A stretch of DNA of 64,000 nt, taken from the NCBI GenBank assembly GCA_048594975.1, contig JBMDXQ010000141.1, positions 62,001-126,000 on the forward strand, in the 5' to 3' direction. The notes beneath the pieces were generated by a model that was given only the letters and a program-made list of their open reading frames with translations, did no database searches and was not told where the DNA came from. The DNA comes from JBMDXB01 sp048594975. Lineage in GTDB: Bacteria > Acidobacteriota > Vicinamibacteria > Vicinamibacterales > 2-12-FULL-66-21. How positions within the stretch are numbered: the first letter of the stretch is position 1; the number at the start of each line of letters is the position of its first letter. A program made the translations under genes and the position numbers. This document shows positions 36,041 through 44,076 of the stretch, piece after piece.

Positions 36041-36904
36041 TCAGATGAAGACCGTGACGATTGAGGCCACGATCGCGAGCAGCGTCAGCGCCAGGCACAC
36101 CGTCGCGCCGATCAGGTGGTCCATCCGCTCGCGCTTCAGCGGGTCGAGCCACACGCCGGCGAGGTAGCCGCCGGCAAACCCGCCGGCATGCGCGTAGTTG
36201 TCGATCCCCTGCATGATGAAGCCGAACAGGCCGAGTACGATCGCGTACTGGAGGGCCTGGCCGCCGACGATGCTGCTGCCGCCGCGGCGGCCGTAGTACA
36301 CGAGGGCGCCGAGCAAGCCGAAGATAGGCGCTGACGCGCCGAGGGTCAGGTACGCACCGCGGAGGAACGGGATTGGCAGGTTGCCCAGCAACAGGCCGGC
36401 GGTGCTGCTCACGAGGAACCCAACCACGCCCGAGACCGTGTAGATGATGACCATCCGGCCGGCGCCGTACATCTCCGCCGTCGCCGGCCCGAGCTGCCGC
36501 ACCCACATCATGTTGAACAGGATGTGGAGGACGCTCGCGTGCAGCCAGCCGGCGCTCAGGACCGTCCACCAACGCCCATACATGTACACGGGCAGCGCGC
36601 CGGCGGCGCCGAACATCACTTCCACCCGCGGGTCGGGCGAGAGCAGGTTGAGCGGGTTGCCGCCGCCGAGGACGTTGCCGCCGAGCAGCACCGTCGTCAG
36701 CAGCATCGCAACGTAGAGGCCCGAGCTGCCGTACACGACCAGCGTCACGAACCCGAGGTCGTTGCCGAAGCGGCGCAGCGCTGGGCCGAAACCCCACAGT
36801 CCCGGATTCCAGCGCCCGCAGTTGTAGCACCGATCGTCGTTGACGCCGACCAGCGATCCACACGACGAGCACACGACCGAACCGGTCCGCTGCCGCTTGA
36901 ACAT
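36041..36904 (-). CDS. Rhomboid family intramembrane serine protease with zinc ribbon
   Basis: A 287-residue membrane protease. The N-terminus has a small zinc ribbon (C12, C15, C26, C29) and then six or seven membrane helices. The catalytic dyad is S191 in LTLGASAPIFGLLG and H239 in NYAHAGGFAGGYLAG. The conserved H122 and N131 of LHASVLHILFNMMW are also present. It cleaves transmembrane substrates within the bilayer; natural substrates are unknown. The zinc ribbon at the cytoplasmic side may guide partner choice. It is divergent from the epimerase at 37060. Confidence 0.94.
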   Translation of the reverse strand: MFKRQRTGSVVCSSCGSLVGVNDDRCYNCGRWNPGLWGFGPALRRFGNDLGFVTLVVYGSSGLYVAMLLTTVLLGGNVLGGGNPLNLLSPDPRVEVMFGAAGALPVYMYGRWWTVLSAGWLHASVLHILFNMMWVRQLGPATAEMYGAGRMVIIYTVSGVVGFLVSSTAGLLLGNLPIPFLRGAYLTLGASAPIFGLLGALVYYGRRGGSSIVGGQALQYAIVLGLFGFIMQGIDNYAHAGGFAGGYLAGVWLDPLKRERMDHLIGATVCLALTLLAIVASIVTVFI

Positions 36905-36926
36905 CTGGGGAAGCTTATAACATCAG

Positions 36927-37047
36927 TGAATCGAGAATCCGGCGATCGGGCGATTGGGCGATCGAGCATCGGGCGGTCGGCCGAACAGGCCGATAGGACC
37001 GTCGCGTGATGGCCTGTCTGCCACGCCAGGCCCGATCGCCCGATGCC
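36927..37047. repeat. Octamer-like array with inverted arm between divergent genes
   Basis: The left arm (36927-36980) has GCGATCGG/GCGATTGG/GCGATCGA words; the right arm (37028-37047, AGGCCCGATCGCCCGATGCC) is inverted. The left arm resembles that at 30984-31035. A second dyad, GGCCGAACAGGCC, lies at 36979-36991. Because the genes are divergent, this region must also contain both promoters, which I could not place. Confidence 0.7.
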
Positions 37048-37059
37048 ATAATCCCCGTC

Positions 37060-37992
37060 ATGCGTGTCGTCGTCACGGGCGGAACGGGATATCTGGGCTC
37101 GGCCATCGTGCGCGCGCTCGTCCGTGCCGGCCATACGCCGGTCGTGTTCTCGCGCCGCGCGACCGCGGCAGGGCTGCCGGGCGACGCGGTCGACGGCGAT
37201 GTGCGCGACCCTGCGGCGCTGCAGCGCGCGCTCGACGGCGCCGACGCTGTCTGTCACGCGGCGGCGCTCGTCAGCGTGTGGCAGCCCGACGCGCGAGCGT
37301 TCGACGACGTCAACGTGACGGCAGTGCGGACCGTCATCGAAGCGGGCCGCCGCGCCCGCATTCCGCGCATCGTCTACACCTCGTCCTTCCTGGCGCTGCC
37401 GCCGCCCGGCGCCGGCCGCCTGCTCACGGCCAACGAGTACCAGCGCACCAAGGCGCAGGCACTCGCCGTGGCGCGCGCCGCTGCTGTCGAGGGCGCCCCG
37501 GTCGTGACCCTGGTGCCCGGCGTCATCTATGGCCCCGGGCCGCCGACCGAGGGCAACCTCGTCGGCCGGCTCGTCCGCGACCACCTGGCCCGCAGGCTTC
37601 CCGGGATCGTCGCGGCGGAGCGCCGCTGGTCCTACGCGTTTGTGGACGACGTGGCGGACGCGCACGTTCGCGCGCTGACGGCCGGGCGCATCGGGGACGA
37701 GTATCCGCTCGGCGGCGAGAACGTGCCGCAGATGCGCGTGTTCGAGATCGTGCGCGAGCTGACCGGGCGCCCGCTGCCGCCGCGGATTCCGGTATCGACC
37801 GCGTGGGTGGCGGCGCTGTACGACGAGACGCGCGCCCGCGTGACCGGCCGGCCGCCGCGATTGACTCGCGGCATGGTTCGGATTCTCCGCCACGATTGGC
37901 CCCTGAACAGCTCGCGTAGCGTCGCTGAACTGAGCTATCGCATCACGCCCCTGAGGGACGGCATCGAGGCGATGCTGGCCGCGCTGGCGTGA
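37060..37992 (+). CDS. NAD-dependent epimerase/dehydratase family protein
   Basis: A 310-residue extended SDR. The start at 37060 places GGTGYLGSAIVRAL at residue 7 onward, as expected for the NAD(P)-binding Gly-rich loop. Further marks are GDVRDPAAL, CHAAALVSVW, the serines of YTSSFLALPP, and the Tyr/Lys pair in EYQRTKAQ near 127-133. VPGVIYGPGPPTEGNLVGRL and the C-terminal SYRITPLRDGIEAML are typical of dihydroflavonol reductase-like or sterol/hopanoid-associated sugar epimerases. The product cannot be fixed. It may act on a lipid or an activated sugar. Confidence 0.88.
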   Translation: MRVVVTGGTGYLGSAIVRALVRAGHTPVVFSRRATAAGLPGDAVDGDVRDPAALQRALDGADAVCHAAALVSVWQPDARAFDDVNVTAVRTVIEAGRRARIPRIVYTSSFLALPPPGAGRLLTANEYQRTKAQALAVARAAAVEGAPVVTLVPGVIYGPGPPTEGNLVGRLVRDHLARRLPGIVAAERRWSYAFVDDVADAHVRALTAGRIGDEYPLGGENVPQMRVFEIVRELTGRPLPPRIPVSTAWVAALYDETRARVTGRPPRLTRGMVRILRHDWPLNSSRSVAELSYRITPLRDGIEAMLAALA

Positions 37993-38163
37993 GGTCCCGA
38001 GTTTGCCCCTGTGCCGGGCACGCTGCGAAAGTCCACGGCAAGCGATTCAATGCAGGCGACGAGCCGGCGCCCTGGTAAAGTCTTCTGAAGGCGGCGACGG
38101 TGCCGGGAAGGCAGGCCGGGCCAGGCGTCTGGCCGTACGAACGATTTGTCGTGACGCGGATGA
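37993..38163. other. Intergenic stretch without recognised gene
   Basis: After the epimerase stop there are about 170 bases with no convincing gene in any frame. The stretch holds a few weak dyads (for example GTGCCGGGCAC at 38012-38022, and GCCGGGCCAGGCGTCTGGC near 38118). It precedes the short-word array at 38164-38241. Confidence 0.5.
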
Positions 38164-38241
38164 AGAGTGAACGGTGAGGCGGCGAGCGGTGAATGGCGAA
38201 CCGGCTCGCGACTCGCCACGCACCACTCACCGGCTGGTCGG
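38164..38241. repeat. Short-word array with inverted arm at a convergent junction
   Basis: GAGTGAACGGTGAGGCGGCG and GAGCGGTGAATGGCGAACC (left part) are mirrored by CTCGCCACGCACCACTCACC (right part, reverse complement in kind). The array ends at the stop of the DUF892 gene (TAG at 38242-38244). The word is close to GCGGTGA with a period of about 7. Confidence 0.7.
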
Positions 38242-38742
38242 CTAGGCCTGAACCGCCTCGACGTTGACGATACTCTCGGCAAGCTGCGTCAGCTTCTTGT
38301 CGGTCGCGCCTTCCTCGTTGAGCGTCTGCTGCAGCAGACGCGCCACCTTCGTGTAGCCGAGCATCTCGGCGTGAGTTCGCGCGGTGCCGTACGCCGCGAT
38401 CTCGTAGTGCTCCACCTTCTGCGCGGCGCCGATCAGGCCGGCATCCAGGGCGTCCTGCTCGAGGTCCTCCTCGATCAGCTCCTTGCCCTCCTCGATCAGG
38501 CCGGTCATGCCCTTGCACTTCTTTCCGGTGAGGCGGATGTCGAGCTCGGCGCCGATCTGATCGAGCCGCTCGACCTGGCGCCGGGTCTCCTCGAGATGAC
38601 GTTCGAAGGCACGCTTCAGCTCGGGTGAGCCGGCCGCCTTCGACATCTTCGGCAACGCCTTGATGATCTGGTTCTCCGCGCTGTACAGGTCCTTCAGCTC
38701 ATCGACCAACAGCTCCTCAAGTGGGTTCTTCGCTTCCGCCAT
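38242..38742 (-). CDS. DUF892 (YciE/YciF) ferritin-like protein
   Basis: A 166-residue four-helix protein typical of the YciF/DUF892 group in length and sequence (ELLVDELKDLYSAENQIIKALPKM at the start in pieces, then AFERHLEETRRQVERLDQI, DAGLIGAAQKVEHYEIAAYG and ARLLQQTLNEEGATDKKL). Glu and His residues at ferritin metal positions (E23, E52, H111, E112 by count) are kept. The family is stress-induced in enterics. It is cytoplasmic. The reaction is unknown. Confidence 0.93.
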   Translation of the reverse strand: MAEAKNPLEELLVDELKDLYSAENQIIKALPKMSKAAGSPELKRAFERHLEETRRQVERLDQIGAELDIRLTGKKCKGMTGLIEEGKELIEEDLEQDALDAGLIGAAQKVEHYEIAAYGTARTHAEMLGYTKVARLLQQTLNEEGATDKKLTQLAESIVNVEAVQA

Positions 38743-38866
38743 GCAGGTGCCTCCTCAGGTGTCGTTTTCTGGTCCAAAGAGTCGGATGTGCAAACCGGGT
38801 GCCCGGACCTGCAGTCGCCAGGAGGGGAAGGAATCGTCGCGGGCCCCAGCGGACCCTGCGATCGCG

Positions 38867-39412
38867 CTAGTGAACGCCGTGACTGGCGTGAAGCGAGGAA
38901 GGATCGGCGCCCAGCCGGCGGATGGCGGTTTCCCACATGGCATCGGCCGCCACATCGAAGACGAGGTCGAGATCGAGGTCCGCGATGAGCCATGCCGACT
39001 GCGACAGTTCTTCGTCCAGCTGCCCGGGACCCCACCCGGCATAGCCCGCGAGCACGCGGGCGCGTGGCGCCGGCTGTGCCTCGAGAACGCGACGCAGCAG
39101 CGCCGGCGACGTCGACAGGTACAGGCCCTCGATGATGCGGCGAACGTCCACGTCGGGGGGCGCGTCGGCCGTCAGCAGCCAGCCGCGCTCCGGCTCCACC
39201 GGCCCGCCGATGCACAGCGGGAGGTCGTTGGCGTGCGCCAGCGGCGGTTCGATTCGGACCATCGTGCTCGCCGGCGCATCCGTGGGACGGTTCAGTACGA
39301 GCCCGAACGCGCCTTCGGGGACGAAGTCACAGAGCAGCACAACCGTCTTCGCGAAGTTCGGGTCCTGCAGCTGGGGCATGGACAGCAGGAGGGCCGGGTG
39401 GAACTCCGACAT
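38867..39412 (-). CDS. YqgE/AlgH family protein
   Basis: A 181-residue protein that matches the YqgE/AlgH family in length and motifs: HPALLLSMPQLQDPNFAKTV at the start, EGAFGLVLNRPTD, LCIGGPVEPERGWLL, YAGWGPGQLDEELSQSAWL, and DLVFD near the end. The function is uncharacterised; in Pseudomonas it was linked to alginate regulation. There is no tight operon partner. The gap of 124 bases to the DUF892 gene has nothing recognisable. Confidence 0.95.
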   Translation of the reverse strand: MSEFHPALLLSMPQLQDPNFAKTVVLLCDFVPEGAFGLVLNRPTDAPASTMVRIEPPLAHANDLPLCIGGPVEPERGWLLTADAPPDVDVRRIIEGLYLSTSPALLRRVLEAQPAPRARVLAGYAGWGPGQLDEELSQSAWLIADLDLDLVFDVAADAMWETAIRRLGADPSSLHASHGVH

Positions 39413-39455
39413 GCATTCATTATCGCGCGAGAACGCACGCCTTCAGCTCCCCAGC

Positions 39456-40136
39456 TCACAGCTTTGCTGCAACGTTCTTCAAGTCCTCTACGAGCCGCTG
39501 CATCTCGGCGCGGCGCGACTGGTCGTCGGGAGCGCGGAGAATCGACGAGGGGTGCACGGTCGCGGTCACGAGCGGCGCCAGTGTGGACGGGACGAACTCC
39601 CCGCGCTGCTGCGAGACCTTGAACGTCTTCCCCAGCAGGGCCTGTGCGGCGGTGGCACCGAGGCAGACGAGCACGCGCGGCTTCACCAGCGCGATCTCGG
39701 TTTCGAGCCAGGGACGGCAGGCGGCGATCTCGGCGGCATTCGGCTTCGCGTGAATCCGCCGCTTGCCGCGCGGCTCCCACTTGAAGTGCTTCACGACGTT
39801 GGTCACGTAGACGACGCGGCGATCGATGCCCGCTTCACCGAGCGCCTTGTCGAGCAGTCGGCCGGCCGGGCCGACGAAGGGCTGGCCGGCCAGGTCCTCG
39901 GCGTCCCCCGGCTGTTCGCCGACCATCATGATCTCGGCCTTGCGCGGGCCTTCGCCGAAAACGGTCTGGGTCCCGCGCGCGTGGAGATCGCAGGCCTTGC
40001 AGCCGGCGGCAGCCTCCCGGACCGTCTTCAGCGTCGGCCGTTCGGGCAGCAGTTCGGATACCGGCTGCCCCGGCCGGGGTCCATCATCGAACAGCGGCCC
40101 GGTCTTACCCGGACCTTTTGGCTTGTTCGCGGCCAA
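39456..40136 (-). CDS. UdgX family uracil-DNA binding protein/glycosylase
   Basis: A member of the uracil-DNA glycosylase superfamily related to family 4. CKACDLHARGTQTVFGEG contains the first iron-sulfur cysteines. GEQPGDAEDL, the R-loop KRRIHAKPN and HPSSILR follow. KRRIH is the hallmark of UdgX, whose loop histidine makes a covalent bond to the excised uracil. The start is uncertain: no ATG or GTG lies between the queG stop and the first motif. I chose the TTG at 40136, with GGAG 5-8 bases before it, overlapping queG by 32 bases; an ATG at 40244 is the alternative. Its stop is in a short AGCTG repeat. Confidence 0.85.
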   Translation of the reverse strand: MAANKPKGPGKTGPLFDDGPRPGQPVSELLPERPTLKTVREAAAGCKACDLHARGTQTVFGEGPRKAEIMMVGEQPGDAEDLAGQPFVGPAGRLLDKALGEAGIDRRVVYVTNVVKHFKWEPRGKRRIHAKPNAAEIAACRPWLETEIALVKPRVLVCLGATAAQALLGKTFKVSQQRGEFVPSTLAPLVTATVHPSSILRAPDDQSRRAEMQRLVEDLKNVAAKL

Positions 40137-41175
40137 GCTTCTCCACCGCCCAGGCGGCGTGCTCGGCGACGAGCCGATCGTCGGCGGTCGCCTCCCGCGA
40201 TTCCTGCAATGCCGCTGCCGAGGCGGCTTCTCCGCTGTTGCCAATCGCGACGGCGAGGTTGCGCCGCAGCCGCCTGACGCCGGCGCGCTTCATCGCGCTA
40301 CCCCTGAGCAGGGCGCGAAGCTCGTCATCGGTGCGACCCCAGAGCGCAAGCAGCCGCGCCCCGTCCAGCCCCGCGCGCGGCAGCCAGGCGGCGTCGCGCG
40401 ACGTCGCCGGGGAAGCGTTCCAGGGACAGACCTCCTGGCAGATGTCACAGCCATAGGCGTGGGCGCCCATGGCCTCGCGGTGTTCGGCCGGAATCGCGCC
40501 TTTCACCTCGATCGTAAGGTACGAGATGCAGCGCGTCGCGTCGAGGACATTGGGTTCGACGAGCGCGCCCGTGGGACAGGCGTCGAGGCAGAGCGTGCAT
40601 GTTCCGCACTGGTCGATTGCCGGCGCGTCGAGCTCGAGCGGCAGGTTGCAGATGATGACGGAGAGGAACAGCCACGAGCCGCGCTCCGAATTGATCAGGC
40701 AGGTGTTCTTGCCGATCCACCCGAGGCCGGCGTGTTGCGCGTACACGCGCTCCTGCACCGGCCCTGTGTCCACGTAAGCGCGCGCCTCCAGCCCGGGACC
40801 AGCGGCCTCGCGCAGCCAGGCCGTCAGCCGGTCGAGGCGCTGCTGGATGACGGCGTGATAGTCGTCGCCCCAGGCGTAACGCGAGATGGCGGCCCGAGCG
40901 GGATCTGCGACCTCGGTCGAATAGGGGCGATCGACGTTGTAGATCGTGCCCAGCGCGATCACCGTGCGGGCCGAGGGCAGGAGATGCCGGACGTCGGCGC
41001 GGCGGTCCGCCGTCCGCGACATGTACCCCATCTCGCCGGCGTAGCCGTGGTTCAGCCAGTCGCGGAGGACACGGAGCTCCGGCAGCGCCGCGGCCGGCGC
41101 GATGCCGCACAAGTCGAAGCCGCAGGCGTCGGCCTCGCGCTTGACGTCCGGGGCGGAGACCGGTGACAGGTGCAT
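40105..41175 (-). CDS. queG: Epoxyqueuosine reductase QueG
   Basis: A 356-residue cobalamin and iron-sulfur enzyme that catalyses the last step of queuosine synthesis, reducing epoxyqueuosine in tRNA. Family marks are FDLCGIAPAAALPE, the conserved aspartate D136 in YVDTGPVQER, GLGWIGKNT, and two 4Fe-4S motifs (C190, C193, C196, C200 and C243, C246, C250). A C-terminal HEAT-like region (RRNLAVAIGNSG) follows. It is cytoplasmic. No other queuosine genes are in the window. It overlaps the UdgX gene, so the two are likely co-transcribed. Confidence 0.95.
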   Translation of the reverse strand: MHLSPVSAPDVKREADACGFDLCGIAPAAALPELRVLRDWLNHGYAGEMGYMSRTADRRADVRHLLPSARTVIALGTIYNVDRPYSTEVADPARAAISRYAWGDDYHAVIQQRLDRLTAWLREAAGPGLEARAYVDTGPVQERVYAQHAGLGWIGKNTCLINSERGSWLFLSVIICNLPLELDAPAIDQCGTCTLCLDACPTGALVEPNVLDATRCISYLTIEVKGAIPAEHREAMGAHAYGCDICQEVCPWNASPATSRDAAWLPRAGLDGARLLALWGRTDDELRALLRGSAMKRAGVRRLRRNLAVAIGNSGEAASAAALQESREATADDRLVAEHAAWAVEKLGREQAKRSG

Positions 41176-41226
41176 GGCTGCAAGAACGCTGCTGCGTAGC
41201 AGGGGTGCTGCACCCCACCCGCGAGG

Positions 41227-43986
41227 CTAAGACGCGGCCGCCGCTCCCACCAGCTGGCGCAGGACGTAGGGCAGGATGCCCCCGTGGCGGAACGCCACCA
41301 GTTCCTCGGGGGTGTCGATCCGCGCCGTCGCGCTGAACTCGCGCGTCGTCCCATCAGCGGCCGTGGCCCGAACCGTCACCGCGCCGCGCGGCGTGAGCTG
41401 CGGCCCGATGCCGACGATGTCGTATGCCTCGCGCCCCGTCAGTTTCAGCGTGGCGGCCGACTGGCCGTCTGCGAACTGCAGAGGCAGCACGCCCATGTTG
41501 ACCAGGTTACTCCGGTGGATCCGCTCGAAGCTCTCCGCGATCACGGCTCGAACGCCGAGCAGCAACGTTCCCTTGGCTGCCCAGTCCCGCGACGAGCCGG
41601 ACCCGTACTCCTTCCCGGCGATGACAACGAGCGGGACCCTGCGCTCGCCGTAGCGCGTCGACGCATGGAAGATCGTCATCGTCTCGTCGTCGGGCAGCAG
41701 GACGGTCCAGCCCCCTTCCGTGCCGGGCGCCAGCTGGTTGCGCAGCCGGATGTTGGCGAACGTGCCGCGCATCATGACCTCGTGGTTGCCGCGCCGCGCG
41801 CCGTAGGAATTGAAGTCCGTCGGCGCCACGCCCTTCGAGATCAGGTACTGCCCCGCCGGGCTGTCGGCGGGAATGGACCCGGCCGGCGAGATGTGGTCGG
41901 TGGTGACGCTGTCGCCGAGCAGCGCGAGTACGCGCGCTCCGAAGATGTCGGCCGGCGGCCGCGGCGCCATCGTGATGTCCTCGAAGAATGGCGGATGACG
42001 GATGTACGTCGACTCGTCGTCCCAGGCGAAGCGCCCGCCGGTGGGGCTGGGCAGCGCGCGCCAGCGCGTGTCGCCCTCGAACACGCGGGCGTAGGTGCTG
42101 CGGAACATCTCCGACTTCACCGCGCGCAGCATCGCGTCCTGGATCTCGCGCTCGGTCGGCCAGATGTCCTTCAGGTGCACGGGCTGACCGGAGCCATCGA
42201 CCCCGATCGGCTCGCAGGTGAGGTCGATCTGCATCCGTCCCGCGAGCGCATAGGCGACGACGAGCGGCGGCGACGCAAGGTAGTTGGCGCGCACCTGCGA
42301 CTGGATGCGGCCCTCGAAATTGCGATTGCCGCTCAGCACCGACGCCACGACCAGGCCGCGATCCTTCACGATCGAGGACACCGGCTCGGGCAGCGGGCCG
42401 CTGTTGCCGATGCAGGTGGTGCACCCGTAGCCCACCAGGTTGAACCCGAGCTCTGCGAGGTACTCCAGCAGCCCCGCGGCCTTCAGGTATTCGGTGACCA
42501 CCATCGATCCCGGCGCCAGGCTCGTCTTCACCCACGGCTGCACCCTGAGGCCCCGCTTCACCGCGTTGCGCGCCAGCAGGCCCGCGCCGATCATGACGCT
42601 CGGGTTGGACGTATTCGTGCAGCTCGTGATGGCCGCGACGACAACGGCGCCGTGATCGAGCCCTTGCATGCCGGGGACGGCGTCGGCCGCCGCAACCGCC
42701 GTGGCGGTCATCGCCTCGGCCGGCTGCGTGTCTCCGGCGGGCTTTGCGGCCGCGGCGGGCTTCGACTTCCGCTCGCTCAGCATTACCTCGAGCGCCTGCT
42801 GGAACCGGAGCTTGGCGTGACGCAGCGACACGCGATCCTGCGGGCGCTTGGGGCCGGCCAGGCTCGGCTCCACGGTCGAGAGATCGAGCTCGATGGTCTC
42901 CGTGTAGGCCGGCTCCGGCGCTCCCGCGCTGCGGAACAGGCCCTGCTCCTTGGCGTACGCCTCGACGAGCTGCACGTGCTCCTCGTCGCGCCCGGTCAGC
43001 CGCAGGTAGTCGAGCGTCATCTCGTCGATCGGGCAGATCGCGATCGTCGCGCCGTACTCCGGCGACATGTTGCCGAGCGTCGCGCGGTCGGCGATGGTCA
43101 GGAACTCCAGGCCCGGCCCGTAGAACTCGACGAACTTGCCGACCACGCCCAGCTTGCGCAGGCGCTCGGTGATCGTGAGCACGAGGTCGGTCGCAGTGGC
43201 GCCTTCGGGCAGCCGGTCGACCAGCCGGAACCCGACCACCTCCGGGATGAGCATCGAGATCGGCTGCCCGAGCATGGCCGCTTCCGCCTCGATGCCGCCG
43301 ACGCCCCAGCCGACGACGCCCAGGCCGTTGACCATCGTGGTGTGCGAATCGGTGCCGACCAGCGTGTCGGGGTAGGCGAGGACCGATCCGTTGGCGGTCT
43401 CCTTGAACACGACGCGCGCGAGGTACTCGATGTTGATCTGATGGACGATGCCGGTGTCGGGCGGGACGACGCGGAAGTTCTTGAAGGCCTCCTGGCCCCA
43501 GCGCAGGAACACGTAGCGCTCGCGGTTGCGCGCGAATTCGAGCGTGGCGTTGAGATCGGCGGAATTCGGCTCGGCGAAGTGATCGACCTGCACCGAGTGA
43601 TCGATCACCAGCTCGACCGGCTGCAGCGGGTTGACCTTCGCCGGGTCGCCGCCCAGCCGAACCATGCCGTCGCGCATCGCCGCGAGATCGACGACGGCCG
43701 GCACACCGGTGAAGTCCTGCAGCAGGACGCGCGCTGGCGTGAACGCGATCTCCTGCTGCGCGCGCGAGCGCACATCCCACGCCGCCAGTGCGCGGATGTC
43801 GTCGGGTTCGACGAAGCGCGCGTCTTCGCGCCGCAGCAGGTTCTCGACGAGGATCTTCAGCGAGTAGGGCAGCCGCGCAACGCCGGGGAAGCCGGCCTTC
43901 TCGAGCAGCGGAAGACTGTAGATGTCGAAGGTCGAGCCGCCAGCGGTCAGCCGGGTGCGCGTGTTGAAGGAATTGAGCGAGGCCAT
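41227..43986 (-). CDS. acnA: Aconitate hydratase AcnA
   Basis: A 919-residue aconitase of the AcnA/IRP type, which interconverts citrate and isocitrate in the TCA cycle. I chose the ATG at 43986, with GGAGGAAG about 10 bases upstream, instead of the ATG at 44025. Cluster cysteines are in AITSCTNTSNP and YGCTTCIGNSG. Catalytic-domain motifs VGTDSHTTMVNGLGVVGWGV and the swivel-domain GSSRDWAAKGTLLLGV are present. An Ala/Pro/Lys-rich insert (SKPAAAAKPAGDTQPAEA) interrupts the catalytic domain, explaining the extra length. Confidence 0.96.
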   Translation of the reverse strand: MASLNSFNTRTRLTAGGSTFDIYSLPLLEKAGFPGVARLPYSLKILVENLLRREDARFVEPDDIRALAAWDVRSRAQQEIAFTPARVLLQDFTGVPAVVDLAAMRDGMVRLGGDPAKVNPLQPVELVIDHSVQVDHFAEPNSADLNATLEFARNRERYVFLRWGQEAFKNFRVVPPDTGIVHQINIEYLARVVFKETANGSVLAYPDTLVGTDSHTTMVNGLGVVGWGVGGIEAEAAMLGQPISMLIPEVVGFRLVDRLPEGATATDLVLTITERLRKLGVVGKFVEFYGPGLEFLTIADRATLGNMSPEYGATIAICPIDEMTLDYLRLTGRDEEHVQLVEAYAKEQGLFRSAGAPEPAYTETIELDLSTVEPSLAGPKRPQDRVSLRHAKLRFQQALEVMLSERKSKPAAAAKPAGDTQPAEAMTATAVAAADAVPGMQGLDHGAVVVAAITSCTNTSNPSVMIGAGLLARNAVKRGLRVQPWVKTSLAPGSMVVTEYLKAAGLLEYLAELGFNLVGYGCTTCIGNSGPLPEPVSSIVKDRGLVVASVLSGNRNFEGRIQSQVRANYLASPPLVVAYALAGRMQIDLTCEPIGVDGSGQPVHLKDIWPTEREIQDAMLRAVKSEMFRSTYARVFEGDTRWRALPSPTGGRFAWDDESTYIRHPPFFEDITMAPRPPADIFGARVLALLGDSVTTDHISPAGSIPADSPAGQYLISKGVAPTDFNSYGARRGNHEVMMRGTFANIRLRNQLAPGTEGGWTVLLPDDETMTIFHASTRYGERRVPLVVIAGKEYGSGSSRDWAAKGTLLLGVRAVIAESFERIHRSNLVNMGVLPLQFADGQSAATLKLTGREAYDIVGIGPQLTPRGAVTVRATAADGTTREFSATARIDTPEELVAFRHGGILPYVLRQLVGAAAAS

Positions 43987-44076
43987 CCTTCGATCTTCCT
44001 CCAGCGCGGGATTTCGTTCAAGCACGCAGCGGTTCGCGCCGCTGGCGGCGTCAGGTGCGTGAACGCGAATCGTAGT

